This document shows positions 54,124 to 63,232 of a DNA stretch of 64,000 bases, piece after piece (the first letter of the stretch is position 1; each line of letters opens with the position of its first letter). This DNA comes from Tenacibaculum agarivorans. GTDB lineage: Bacteria > Bacteroidota > Bacteroidia > Flavobacteriales > Flavobacteriaceae. Below the pieces are notes generated by a model. It saw nothing but the letters and a program-made list of their open reading frames with translations. It ran no database searches and had not been told where the DNA came from. The stretch lies in assembly GCF_001936575.1 (NCBI RefSeq), contig NZ_MSMP01000003.1, positions 1 through 64,000 on the forward strand, read 5' to 3'. The position numbers were made by a program, and so were the translations under genes.

Positions 54124-54543
54124 CTATTCTTCTTCGTCTGTAGTTACTTCTTTATTTAATTTAGAAAAATCAAATCCAGCTTTTACTAAGATGTTATACC
54201 ACTGTAAAACTTTTTTAATGTTTGAGGTATACACTCTCTCATCATCATAATCAGGTAAAACTTCAGCAAAATAAGCTGTTAATTTATTGGCACTTTCTTT
54301 ATGAGAAATAGCTTCCTTATTATCCTCTTTTGCAGCAATATTTTTGAAAACATCCCCTAAAGGCACATCTTCTTCGTAGGTAAATATTGCTATATTTTCT
54401 AATAAACTTACATTATGAGTTGCTGTAATAGGCATTCTTTTATCATCTAATAATGATCTCACAATAACACCAGTTTTGGTTTGTGATAAAATCTCGAATA
54501 ATCCTGGCTTACCAGATACAGCTATTATTTTACTAAATTCCAT
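54124..54543 (-). CDS. DUF5606 family protein
   Basis: 139 residues starting M-E-F-S-K-I-I-A-V-S-G-K-P-G-L-F, the signature of DUF5606, a family restricted to Bacteroidota and usually found beside def. The N-terminal part is beta-rich (SH3-like by look), the C-terminal part helical with an acidic end. No function is known. Its place between def and mazG is the usual one in the group. Confidence 0.88.
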   Translation of the reverse strand: MEFSKIIAVSGKPGLFEILSQTKTGVIVRSLLDDKRMPITATHNVSLLENIAIFTYEEDVPLGDVFKNIAAKEDNKEAISHKESANKLTAYFAEVLPDYDDERVYTSNIKKVLQWYNILVKAGFDFSKLNKEVTTDEEE

Positions 54544-54551
54544 GTATTATA

Positions 54552-55136
54552 TTATCTTTTTAAATTAGGAAAACGCATTCTATATCCTGAATTTATTTTT
54601 CCTTTTGAAATATTTTCTAGTTTTTTCTTAATTAATCTTTTCTTTAATGATGACAGTTTGTCTGTAAAAAGAACTCCTTCAATATGATCATATTCATGTT
54701 GAAAAACTCTAGCAGCTAAACCATCAAAAGTTTCAGTATGCTTATTAAACTCCTCATCAAAGTACTCGACAGTAACTTTTGGTTGTCTCCATACATCTTC
54801 TCTAACATCAGGAATGCTTAAACATCCCTCATTAAAAACCCATTCTTCTCCTTCTTCATCAAGGATTTTTGGATTGATAAATACTTTATTGAAATTTTCT
54901 AACACCTTTCTTTCTTTTTCACTTAAATCATCATCTTCAGCAAAAGGAGATGCATCTATGATGAATAAACGAATAGCTTTTCCTATTTGAGGAGCAGCTA
55001 AACCAACACCAGATGCATTATACATAGTTTCTTTCATATTAGCGATCAGCTCAGAAAGATTAGGATAATCTTTGTCAATATCCTTTCCTACTTTTCTTAA
55101 TACTGGATCACCGTAAGCAACTATTGGTAAAATCAT
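54552..55136 (-). CDS. def: Peptide deformylase
   Basis: 194 residues with the three catalytic motifs: G-V-G-L-A-A-P-Q-I-G (motif 1), E-G-C-L-S-I-P (motif 2, metal Cys) and Q-H-E-Y-D-H-I-E-G (motif 3, two metal His and the catalytic Glu). It removes the formyl group from new proteins. It follows ruvX with a 56-base gap, in the order ruvX-def-DUF5606-mazG. Confidence 0.97.
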   Translation of the reverse strand: MILPIVAYGDPVLRKVGKDIDKDYPNLSELIANMKETMYNASGVGLAAPQIGKAIRLFIIDASPFAEDDDLSEKERKVLENFNKVFINPKILDEEGEEWVFNEGCLSIPDVREDVWRQPKVTVEYFDEEFNKHTETFDGLAARVFQHEYDHIEGVLFTDKLSSLKKRLIKKKLENISKGKINSGYRMRFPNLKR

Positions 55137-55192
55137 ACTATTATATTGTTTTTAACGCACGCAAAAGTACAAAGAAGGTTTTTCATTGTAAA

Positions 55193-55603
55193 TTATTTAT
55201 TATACAAATATGATTGTAGAATTATAGTAGCGCTAATTTCATCTACTAGTGCTTTATTTCTACGTTGTTTCTTTTTTAATCCACTATCTATCATAGTTTG
55301 GAAAGCCATTTTAGAAGTGAAACGCTCATCAATTCTTTGTATAGGAACTGAAGGAATCTCTTTTATTAGCTGATTTATAAACGGTTGTATTAAGCTTTCA
55401 CTTTCACTATCCGTGTTATTCATCTGTTTAGGTTTACCTATAACAAAAAGTTCTACATTTTCTTTAGAAATATAATTCTTTAAAAATGTTAATAGTTCAC
55501 CTGTATCCACAGTTGTTAAACCAGAAGCAATGATTTGTAGTTCATCTGTAACTGCAATTCCTGTTCTTTTTATACCATAATCTATTGCGAGTACTCTTGC
55601 CAA
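55193..55603 (-). CDS. ruvX: Holliday junction resolvase-like/pre-16S rRNA nuclease RuvX (YqgF)
   Basis: 136 residues. RNase H-like fold: A-I-D-Y-G-I-K-R-T-G-I-A (first Asp), F-V-I-G-K-P and I-D-E-R-F-T-S, and near the end A-L-V-D-E-I-S-A. The family matures the 5' end of 16S rRNA in E. coli and may act on recombination intermediates. The start fits the position just upstream of def. Confidence 0.93.
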   Translation of the reverse strand: MARVLAIDYGIKRTGIAVTDELQIIASGLTTVDTGELLTFLKNYISKENVELFVIGKPKQMNNTDSESESLIQPFINQLIKEIPSVPIQRIDERFTSKMAFQTMIDSGLKKKQRRNKALVDEISATIILQSYLYNK

Positions 55604-55700
55604 ATTACTATTTATTTTTGCGCAAAAATAATCATTTTAAACAAGGAATTATTTTCTGTTTAAAAAATGAGTTTTACTATTAATTGTTTTGTCGTAAGGC

Positions 55701-55708
55701 TATATTTG
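55701..55708 (+). promoter_or_regulatory. Probable -7 element of dapD
   Basis: TATATTTG is a perfect -7 element 18 bases before the start codon. A -33 TTG at the 19-base distance is not seen. Confidence 0.55.
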
Positions 55709-55726
55709 TAAAAAATATTTTACCAA

Positions 55727-56542
55727 ATGACAGAAATTCGTTCTATTATAGAAAACGCATGGGATAACAGAGAATTGTTGAAACAAGAAGAAACTACATC
55801 GGCTATAAGAAAAGTTGTTGATTTATTAGACGCAGGGGAACTTCGCGTAGCTGAACCTACTGCTGATGGATGGCAAGTAAATGAATGGGTGAAAAAAGCT
55901 GTAGTGTTGTATTTCCCAATTCAAAAAATGGAAACTTTAGAAGCGGGTATTTTTGAATATCATGATAAAATCCCATTAAAAAGAAATTATGAAGCAAGAG
56001 GAATCCGTGTAGTACCAAATGCAGTAGCTCGTCATGGAGCTTATATTTCTCCAGGTACCATATTAATGCCTAGTTATGTAAATATCGGAGCATATGTAGA
56101 TGAAGGTACAATGGTTGATACTTGGGCAACTGTAGGATCATGCGCGCAAATTGGTAAAAATGTACATTTATCTGGTGGAGTAGGTATAGGTGGTGTTTTA
56201 GAACCTTTACAAGCTGCTCCAGTAATTATAGAAGACGGTGCTTTTTTAGGTTCACGTAGTATTGTAGTAGAAGGAGTTAGAGTAGGAAAAGAAGCAGTTT
56301 TGGGAGCCAATGTCGTATTAACTATGAGTACTAAAATTATTGATGTGACTGGTGATGAACCAATTGAGATGAAAGGAGAAGTACCACCTCGTTCTGTTGT
56401 AATTCCTGGAAGTTACACTAAAAAATTTCCAGCAGGAGAATATCAAGTGCCATGTGCTTTAATCATAGGAAAGCGTAAAGAAAGTACCAATAAAAAAACA
56501 TCTCTTAATGATGCATTAAGAGAGTACAATGTTGCTGTATAA
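55727..56542 (+). CDS. dapD: 2,3,4,5-tetrahydropyridine-2,6-dicarboxylate N-succinyltransferase
   Basis: 271 residues, standard length. An N-terminal helical domain is followed by a left-handed beta-helix of hexapeptide repeats (I-G-A-Y-V-D-E-G-T-M-V-D, G-V-G-I-G-G-V-L-E-P) and a short C-terminal domain. It succinylates the lysine/diaminopimelate precursor, three steps after asd (15595). A terminator stem lies directly behind it. Confidence 0.96.
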   Translation: MTEIRSIIENAWDNRELLKQEETTSAIRKVVDLLDAGELRVAEPTADGWQVNEWVKKAVVLYFPIQKMETLEAGIFEYHDKIPLKRNYEARGIRVVPNAVARHGAYISPGTILMPSYVNIGAYVDEGTMVDTWATVGSCAQIGKNVHLSGGVGIGGVLEPLQAAPVIIEDGAFLGSRSIVVEGVRVGKEAVLGANVVLTMSTKIIDVTGDEPIEMKGEVPPRSVVIPGSYTKKFPAGEYQVPCALIIGKRKESTNKKTSLNDALREYNVAV

Positions 56543-56569
56543 ATTTTAAATCAATTCATACTTCAGTAT

Positions 56570-56603
56570 AAGACCGAATATAATTTTATATTTGGTCTTT
56601 TTT
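56570..56603 (+). terminator. Terminator of dapD ending at the next start codon
   Basis: AAGACCGAATATA (56570-56582) pairs with TATATTTGGTCTT (56587-56599), with one G-T wobble, and is followed by a run of Ts that ends at the ATG 56604. The 3' arm contains TATATTTG (56587-56594), identical to a -7 promoter element. Confidence 0.75.
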
Positions 56604-57350
56604 ATGAATAAGATTGTCATATATACTGGAGCCTTCGGTGAAAATTATGGATTTATCCCTCAAAAGAAGATTGACGGGGTTGACTTTTTTTGTTTTACTG
56701 ATGATGAAACTAAGATAGTTTCACCTTGGAAACCAATGAAATTGAAGTTTGATAGTAACAATGAAGTTTTAAAAAATAGACATCCCAAATTATTACCACA
56801 TGAATATTTTAAAGATTACGATATTAGTATTTATATTGACAGTAACTTTTTAATAATAGGTAATATCCATAAATTACTAGATTCTTTGGATGATTTCAAA
56901 ATGGCTACTTTTGATCATTCACAATCTGATGACGCCAGAAATTGTATTTATAAAGAGTATAATGCAATTTTAGAGTTAGGAAAAAGTAGAGGGGTATTTA
57001 AGGATGATCCTGATATAATGAAAAAACAAATAGATAGTTTTAAATCAGAAGGGTATCCTGAGAATAATGGATTAATAAAAGGAGGGCTTCTCATTAGAAA
57101 ACATAATGATTCTGAGGTTATCAAAGTTATGGAAGATTGGTGGGAAATGGTATCAACCAGAAGTAAAAGAGATCAATTAAGTTTTAATTATGTGGCTTGG
57201 AAAAATAACTTTACATCAAAAATTATTGCTGGAGATCTAAGAAGAGGAAATCCTTATTTTTATTTCTTATCTGCCGCACAACAAAATTATTCATTTAAAT
57301 TATTGAAATACAAGGTTAAACGATTTTTTGGAATAAAGAAACATCCCTAA
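56604..57350 (+). CDS. DUF616-like glycosyltransferase
   Basis: 248 residues from the ATG at 56604. It begins M-N-K-I-V-I-Y-T-G-A-F-G-E and has F-F-C-F-T-D-D and Y-I-D-S-N-F-L-I, the pattern of the DUF616 (TOD1/MUCI70-like) glycosyltransferase family. A basic, possibly membrane-associating end (K-V-K-R-F-F-G-I-K-K) is present. The start codon directly follows a terminator T-run, so there is no room for a normal ribosome-binding site. A TTG at 56592 lies in that hairpin and is unlikely. It is the first of four plus-strand glycosyltransferases. Confidence 0.7.
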   Translation: MNKIVIYTGAFGENYGFIPQKKIDGVDFFCFTDDETKIVSPWKPMKLKFDSNNEVLKNRHPKLLPHEYFKDYDISIYIDSNFLIIGNIHKLLDSLDDFKMATFDHSQSDDARNCIYKEYNAILELGKSRGVFKDDPDIMKKQIDSFKSEGYPENNGLIKGGLLIRKHNDSEVIKVMEDWWEMVSTRSKRDQLSFNYVAWKNNFTSKIIAGDLRRGNPYFYFLSAAQQNYSFKLLKYKVKRFFGIKKHP

Positions 57351-58150
57351 TGGTAAAATTATCAGTAATCATATCTTATTATAAAGCTTTAGAGAATCTA
57401 AAGTTAATTTTAGAAGCTTTACAGAATCAGAGTTCAAAAGAATTTGAAGCCATAATTTCTGAAGATGATAACAACCAAGAAACAATAGATTTTTTAAACA
57501 CTAACAGAGAGCAGTATAATTTTTCAATTTTACATGTCAATCAAGAAAAAGATGATGGTTTTAGAAAAACAATGATGCTAAATAAATCAATACGAGCTTC
57601 TACTTCTGAAACATTGGTGTTTATTGATGGAGATTGTATTCCACACAAGCATTTCGTGAAAGCTTACGTTACCCATATTCAAGAAGGAGTAATGTTGAAA
57701 GGGAGACGTGTAATGTTAGGAGAAAAAATAACTACAAAAATTACGACTCAAAAAACATTAAAGCCTTTACAAACATTGTCGATTTTATTATCAGATTCAG
57801 ATAAAAAGAAAGAAGGTATTTATCTGAAAAATAAAAGTTTAGTAATGACAATGAAAGATAAAGGACTTCTTGGGTGTAATTGGGGTATTCAAAAGAAACA
57901 TCTGATTGAAATTAATGGCTTTGATGAAGATTATGTTCGTGCTGCTGTGGGTGAAGATACTGATATAGAATGGCGATTGAAACGGATGGGTATTGGCAGT
58001 AAATCCATGAAAAATAAGGCAATTGTATATCATCTACACCATGAACGTGGTTATTCTACAGAAGGTGTTGATATGAATAGAGCCTTGTTAAAAGAAAAAA
58101 TGGATAAAGATCTATATAAGTGTTTAAATGGATTAGAAAAACGATCGTAA
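57350..58150 (+). CDS. Glycosyltransferase family 2
   Basis: 266 residues, GT-A fold. I-S-Y-Y-K-A-L-E-N-L starts the nucleotide-binding part, F-I-D-G-D-C-I-P-H is the metal-binding DxD region, and L-G-C-N-W-G-I-Q-K-K with E-D-T-D-I-E-W-R is the galactosyltransferase-like acceptor part (Glyco_transf_7C). The start codon shares one base with the stop of the previous gene, so translation is probably coupled. Confidence 0.88.
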   Translation: MVKLSVIISYYKALENLKLILEALQNQSSKEFEAIISEDDNNQETIDFLNTNREQYNFSILHVNQEKDDGFRKTMMLNKSIRASTSETLVFIDGDCIPHKHFVKAYVTHIQEGVMLKGRRVMLGEKITTKITTQKTLKPLQTLSILLSDSDKKKEGIYLKNKSLVMTMKDKGLLGCNWGIQKKHLIEINGFDEDYVRAAVGEDTDIEWRLKRMGIGSKSMKNKAIVYHLHHERGYSTEGVDMNRALLKEKMDKDLYKCLNGLEKRS

Positions 58151-59272
58151 ATGAAGTTAGGTTTTGATGCTAAAAGAGCTTTTCACAATGGCACAGGTTT
58201 AGGGAATTATAGTAGAGATTTAATTCGAATCTTAGCAACATACTATCCAGATAATCAATATAATTTATATAATCCGAAGACAAAAAAGTTAGATAGATTA
58301 CAACTTACAGATAACTTAATTGAAAAATTACCTAATTCATGGTTTTGGAAAAAGTTCTCTTCATTTTGGCGACAAGGACCGATTGTCAATCAACTTAAAA
58401 ATGACGATATACATTTATATCATGGATTATCAGGAGAGATTCCAAGAGGTGTAGAAAAGTCAAAAATAAAAACAGTAGTCACGATCCATGATTTAATTTT
58501 TGTTCATTACCCTCATTTATATTCATTTTTTGATCGTAAAATTCATTTCAATAAGTTTAAATATGCTGCTCAGAAAGCGGATAAAGTTATTGCTATAAGT
58601 GAGCAAACTAAAAATGATATTATTGAAATTTTTAATATAGATGCATCAAAAATTGAGGTTGTATACCAAGGGTGTAACAACGTTTTTAAAGAAGTAGCTA
58701 CTATATCAGAAAAAGAAAATTTAAAAGAAAAATATAACCTTCCTCAAAAATTTATTTTAAACGTTGGAACTATAGAAAAGAGAAAAAATCTATTAACTAT
58801 AGTTAAATCGATTAAAGATATAGATGTTAATCTTGTTGCTGTAGGAAGAAAAACAGAGTATTATAAAGAGATTCAACATTATATAGGAAAACATAAACTA
58901 GAAAATAAGGTGTTTTTTTTAGAAAAATTGACACTAAAAGAATTATCGATACTATATCAATTAGCAGAGATTTTTGTTTATCCTAGTATTTACGAAGGTT
59001 TTGGAATCCCAATAATAGAAGCATTATATTCTAAAACGCCAGTTATAACAACTAAAGGTGGAGTTTTTCCTGAAGCAGGAGGACCAGATTCTATCTATGC
59101 ACCAATACATGATAGTGAAGAATTAAGCAGAGAAATTACTACATTGCTTAATAATCCAGATTTAACAAGAGAAAAAGTTGAAAAAGGATATAAATTTGTA
59201 CAAAAGTTTAACGATCAAGAAATAGCAGATCAGATTATGCGAGTTTATAAATCAATCTTACATGAACATTAA
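58151..59272 (+). CDS. Glycosyltransferase family 1/4 (GT-B fold)
   Basis: 373 residues. N-terminal acceptor domain with G-T-G-L-G-N-Y-S-R-D-L-I; donor domain with V-G-T-I-E-K-R-K-N-L and P-S-I-Y-E-G-F-G-I-P-I-I-E-A. It starts right after the previous stop codon and overlaps the next gene by 11 bases. Confidence 0.9.
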   Translation: MKLGFDAKRAFHNGTGLGNYSRDLIRILATYYPDNQYNLYNPKTKKLDRLQLTDNLIEKLPNSWFWKKFSSFWRQGPIVNQLKNDDIHLYHGLSGEIPRGVEKSKIKTVVTIHDLIFVHYPHLYSFFDRKIHFNKFKYAAQKADKVIAISEQTKNDIIEIFNIDASKIEVVYQGCNNVFKEVATISEKENLKEKYNLPQKFILNVGTIEKRKNLLTIVKSIKDIDVNLVAVGRKTEYYKEIQHYIGKHKLENKVFFLEKLTLKELSILYQLAEIFVYPSIYEGFGIPIIEALYSKTPVITTKGGVFPEAGGPDSIYAPIHDSEELSREITTLLNNPDLTREKVEKGYKFVQKFNDQEIADQIMRVYKSILHEH

Positions 59273-60356
59273 AAAAACAATTTGCTTTTTTAATTCTACT
59301 AAAACATGGGGTGGTGGTGAAAAATGGCATTATGAAATGTCTACTTATTTGTATTCTAAAGGATGTGATGTTTTAGTTATTGTGTCTCCTAATAGTGAAC
59401 TAAGTAAAAAGTTAGAAAAGATTGGTATTCCACAAGAAAAAATTAAAGTTTCTAATTTTAGTTATATAAACTTTTCTAAAGTTAAACATGTTGCTGAGAT
59501 TTATATAAAATATAATGTTTCAACCGTAGTGATGAATTCTTCTGAAGATATGAAGTTGGGAGGTTTAGCTGCTAAAAAGGCAAAATTGGATAGGGTTATT
59601 TACCGAAGAGGAAGTGCTATTCCAATAAAAAACTCTTTCATCAATCGTTATTTTTTTAAAAATATTCTTACTGAAGTATTAGCAAATTCTGAAGCTACAA
59701 AGAAAACGATTAATGAAAAGAATGAAAGTCTGTTTCCAAAAACTAAAATTACAGTCATTCCTAATGCTATAGATATCCAAAAATTTGATAATCTAAAGTA
59801 TGAGAGTTTATATGAGCGACAAGATAAAGAGATTATTTTAGGAAATCTTGGAAGAATGGTGTACCAAAAAAATCAAGAGTTTTTGATAGGCGTTTCTAAA
59901 GAATTAACGAAAAGACAACTCAATTTTACGTTGTTGATTGGTGGAGATGGTAAACTCAAAGAAAAATTACAAAGTAGTATTGAAAAAAATGGTTTAAAAC
60001 ATAAGATTAAACTTTTAGGCTTTATTAATAACCCAAAAAGTTTTATGAATAGTATAGATATTTTTCTATTACCGTCTCGGTGGGAAGGTTTTGGTTATGT
60101 TCTTGCAGAAGCTATGCTATGTAATAAACCAACCATTGCTTTTGATATTAGTAGTAATTCTCAACTTATAAATGACAGTGAAAACGGATTCTTAATCCCT
60201 TTTGGAGATGTAAAACAATTTTGTGATCAAATAGAATTTTTCACTAAAAATTTAGAAAAACTTACAGAAATGGGAGGTAAAGGGAGAGAAAAGATAGAAA
60301 ATGAATTTAGAAGTGAGTTAATTCAAGCTAAAGTGATGAATTATTTATTACGCTGA
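59262..60356 (+). CDS. Glycosyltransferase family 1/4 (GT-B fold)
   Basis: 364 residues. N-terminal part with T-W-G-G-G-E-K-W-H-Y-E-M; donor domain with L-G-N-L-G-R-M-V-Y-Q-K-N and P-S-R-W-E-G-F-G-Y-V-L-A-E-A-M. It closes the plus-strand glycosyltransferase run and converges on the WaaE-like gene with a 16-base overlap. Confidence 0.9.
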   Translation: MNIKKTICFFNSTKTWGGGEKWHYEMSTYLYSKGCDVLVIVSPNSELSKKLEKIGIPQEKIKVSNFSYINFSKVKHVAEIYIKYNVSTVVMNSSEDMKLGGLAAKKAKLDRVIYRRGSAIPIKNSFINRYFFKNILTEVLANSEATKKTINEKNESLFPKTKITVIPNAIDIQKFDNLKYESLYERQDKEIILGNLGRMVYQKNQEFLIGVSKELTKRQLNFTLLIGGDGKLKEKLQSSIEKNGLKHKIKLLGFINNPKSFMNSIDIFLLPSRWEGFGYVLAEAMLCNKPTIAFDISSNSQLINDSENGFLIPFGDVKQFCDQIEFFTKNLEKLTEMGGKGREKIENEFRSELIQAKVMNYLLR

Positions 60357-61108
60357 TTTTTTCTTTTTCGTATTAATTTCAAATATTTTAATACACTGTA
60401 TTCAGCAATATACTTACTCCAAATTAAACCTTCATAACCATTAAATATATTCCTTCTAATAATATATTCTTTGAAAAAAGCTAAAGGATATTTTAAAGAA
60501 AGTAACACGGCATTAATACGTTTATTCTCTTTTAAATATTCATCAGAAACCAAAGAAGCATATCTGTTTTTTTTCAGGTTAATTTGTGCTATTGAGTTGG
60601 CAGTGTAGTGATAAAAGAAATTTTTAAATCGTCCTTTCTTTCCGTCATATTCAACAGTTTCATGTACTTTTTTATTTGAAAATTGAGCAAAATTTCTATT
60701 AAAAAGTCTCAAAATAGGAGTGTTTTTTAAATATCCATACTTGAAAACTTTTCCTAAATACACATGTTTTCTATTTAAAAAATAGGCTTTAAAAGGTAGC
60801 TCTGGTTTAGAAAATTCAATTTTAATTTCATGAATAAGTTCATCAGTTAATACTTCATCAGCATCAATAGACAAAATCCAATCATGAGTACATTGAGAAA
60901 CTAAATAATTTTTTTGTTCACCATATCCATTAAACTTTTTTGAATATACTTTAGCTCCAAAAGTTTTGCAAATCTCTACAGTTTTATCGTCACTAATAGA
61001 ATCTACTATAACAATTTCATCACACCAGTCTAATTTTTTCAATGTTCTAGCAATGTTATCCTCTTCATTAAAAGTAATAAGTGCAGCGCTAATTTTATGT
61101 TTAAGCAT
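60341..61108 (-). CDS. Glycosyltransferase family 2, WaaE/KdtX-like
   Basis: 255 residues, GT-A fold. A-A-L-I-T-F-N-E-E-D-N-I-A-R-T-L, then I-V-D-S-I-S-D-D-K-T and L-S-I-D-A-D-E-V-L (DxD) are those of the WaaE/KdtX-type lipopolysaccharide core transferases. The C-terminal part is basic and amphipathic and probably touches the membrane. It is on the opposite strand from the other glycosyltransferases but likely in the same pathway. Confidence 0.87.
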   Translation of the reverse strand: MLKHKISAALITFNEEDNIARTLKKLDWCDEIVIVDSISDDKTVEICKTFGAKVYSKKFNGYGEQKNYLVSQCTHDWILSIDADEVLTDELIHEIKIEFSKPELPFKAYFLNRKHVYLGKVFKYGYLKNTPILRLFNRNFAQFSNKKVHETVEYDGKKGRFKNFFYHYTANSIAQINLKKNRYASLVSDEYLKENKRINAVLLSLKYPLAFFKEYIIRRNIFNGYEGLIWSKYIAEYSVLKYLKLIRKRKNQRNK

Positions 61109-61238
61109 TTATTATAGTTTTGCAATCACAAACATAACGTAAATTAGCGATTTTAAAGTATTATAATTTCCGGATAGTTAATTATAATTTATAAAAAGGA
61201 AACATTTAACAATAAGTGCTATTTAAATTTTATTTTAA

Positions 61239-61793
61239 ATGACTTTATTAGAAGAAACTACAGATAAATTAAAAGAAGGTAAAACAATCTTATACCCTAC
61301 AGATACCGTATGGGGATTAGGTTGTGATGCTAGTAATTCTTTAGCGGTTAAAGAAATTTATAAGATTAAGCATAGAGAAGAAAGTAAAAGCTTGATTGTT
61401 TTAGTAAGTTCTTTACATATGTTAAAAAAATATGTTTCAGTACCTCCTAAAGCTTTAGAATTAATTAAAAAAACAACAAAACCAACAACTATTATTTACA
61501 ATAATCCTAAAGGAATAGCGTCTAATATTATAAATAAAGACGACAATACGCTTGCAATTCGTATTGTTCAAGACGATTTTTGTAGAAAGTTGATTAAACG
61601 TTTTGGTAAACCTATTGTATCTACTTCTGCCAATGTAAGTGGTAACCCAACACCAAAATCTTTTTTTCAGATAGAAAAAGCTGTTTTGGATAGCGTAGAT
61701 TATATAGTAAATTTGCACCAAGAAAAAGTTGCTGAAAAATCATCAACAATAGTTAAAATAGAAGGAAAAGAAGTTAAAGTAATTAGAGAATAG
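61239..61793 (+). CDS. tsaC: L-threonylcarbamoyladenylate synthase (TsaC/YrdC)
   Basis: 184 residues with the YrdC motifs I-L-Y-P-T-D-T-V-W-G-L-G-C-D-A, K-I-K-H-R-E-E-S-K-S and S-T-S-A-N-V-S-G. It makes threonylcarbamoyl-AMP for the t6A modification of tRNAs reading ANN codons. It is the short form without the Sua5 C-terminal domain. It is 6 bases from the CCA enzyme gene, so two tRNA-maturation genes share a transcript. Confidence 0.94.
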   Translation: MTLLEETTDKLKEGKTILYPTDTVWGLGCDASNSLAVKEIYKIKHREESKSLIVLVSSLHMLKKYVSVPPKALELIKKTTKPTTIIYNNPKGIASNIINKDDNTLAIRIVQDDFCRKLIKRFGKPIVSTSANVSGNPTPKSFFQIEKAVLDSVDYIVNLHQEKVAEKSSTIVKIEGKEVKVIRE

Positions 61794-61799
61794 CATTAC

Positions 61800-63230
61800 A
61801 TGCAAGAGAAGTATTATAAAGAAGCCATTTCAAATAAGATATTCAATTATATAACTCAAGCAACTGAAGAACTTGAATTGGAAAGTTATGTTATTGGTGG
61901 GTTTGTTCGTGATTATATTTTACAAAGAGGGTCTGTAAAAGATATAGATATTGTAACAGTGGGTAGTGGAATTGAACTAGCACAAAAAGTAGCAAGTTTA
62001 TTACCAAATACTCCAAAAGTTCAAGTATTTAAAACTTACGGCACGGCTATGCTACGTTATCATGATATTGAAGTTGAGTTTGTTGGAGCTAGGAGAGAGT
62101 CTTACACAGAAAATAGTAGAAATCCTGAAGTGTCTGAAGGAAGCTTACAAGATGATCAAAATAGAAGAGATTTTACGATCAATGCTTTGGCTTTAAGTTT
62201 AAATAAAGCTTCTTATGGTAAATTACTAGATCCTTTTAATGGTGTCGCTGATTTAGAAAATAAAATTATAAAAACACCATTAGATCCAGGTATTACATAT
62301 TCTGATGATCCGTTAAGAATGATGAGAGCCATCCGTTTTGCTACCCAACTTAATTTTTCAATAGAACAAAATTCGTTAGATGCAATTACTGAAAATGTTG
62401 AAAGAATAGCAATTATAACTAAGGAAAGAATAGTAGATGAATTGCATAAAATTATAGCTTCACCTAAACCCTCTTTAGGATTCTTGTTACTCGAAAAAAC
62501 AGGGTTACTAAAAAAAATATTACCTGAATTAATTGCTTTAAAAGGAGTAGAGGAAGTAGAAGGTCAGTCGCATAAAGATAATTTCTATCATACTTTAGAA
62601 GTAGTAGATAATATTGCTAAGCATACAGATGATGTTTGGTTGCGTTGGGCTGCTTTATTACACGATATTGGTAAAGCACCAACTAAAAAGTTTGATAAAA
62701 AAGTAGGATGGACTTTTCATTCGCATGAATTTGTGGGCTCAAAAATGGTTTTTAAGCTTTTTAAACGTTTAAAAATGCCATTGAATAACAAAATGAAGTT
62801 TGTCCAAAAAATGGTATTATTAAGTTCACGTCCTATTGTTTTAGCTTCAGGAGTAACAGATTCTGCTGTTCGTAGATTAATTTTTGATACTGGAGATGAT
62901 ATTGATAGTTTAATGACCCTGTGTGAGGCAGATATTACTACTAAAAACCCTAAAAAATTCAAACGTTATCATAAGAACTTTGAATTAGTTCGTCAAAAAA
63001 TCAAAGAAGTAGAAGAGCGTGATAGGGTTCGAAATTTTCAACCTCCAATTACTGGAGAAGAGATTATGGAAACTTTTAATTTAAAACCTTGTAGAGAAAT
63101 AGGTCAAATCAAAGAAGCAATTAAAGAAGCTATACTTGAAGGAATTATTCCCAATGAATATGAAGCTTCTTATAATTTTATGCTTGAAAAAGCTACATCT
63201 TTAGGATTAAAAGCAAATATTAAAAGTTAA
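61800..63230 (+). CDS. cca: CCA tRNA nucleotidyltransferase with HD domain
   Basis: 476 residues. Nucleotidyltransferase head with G-G-F-V-R-D and the metal-binding [15 protein letters not shown]; arginine-rich [11 protein letters not shown]-terminal HD domain (H-D-I-G-K-A-P-T, about 282-289) is present, and the length fits the HD-carrying bacterial type. It adds or repairs the 3'-CCA of tRNAs; the HD domain may act as a phosphatase or 2',3'-cyclic phosphodiesterase. Cotranscribed with tsaC and with the next glycosyltransferase (2-base gap). Confidence 0.94.
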   Translation: MQEKYYKEAISNKIFNYITQATEELELESYVIGGFVRDYILQRGSVKDIDIVTVGSGIELAQKVASLLPNTPKVQVFKTYGTAMLRYHDIEVEFVGARRESYTENSRNPEVSEGSLQDDQNRRDFTINALALSLNKASYGKLLDPFNGVADLENKIIKTPLDPGITYSDDPLRMMRAIRFATQLNFSIEQNSLDAITENVERIAIITKERIVDELHKIIASPKPSLGFLLLEKTGLLKKILPELIALKGVEEVEGQSHKDNFYHTLEVVDNIAKHTDDVWLRWAALLHDIGKAPTKKFDKKVGWTFHSHEFVGSKMVFKLFKRLKMPLNNKMKFVQKMVLLSSRPIVLASGVTDSAVRRLIFDTGDDIDSLMTLCEADITTKNPKKFKRYHKNFELVRQKIKEVEERDRVRNFQPPITGEEIMETFNLKPCREIGQIKEAIKEAILEGIIPNEYEASYNFMLEKATSLGLKANIKS

Positions 63231-63232
63231 AG

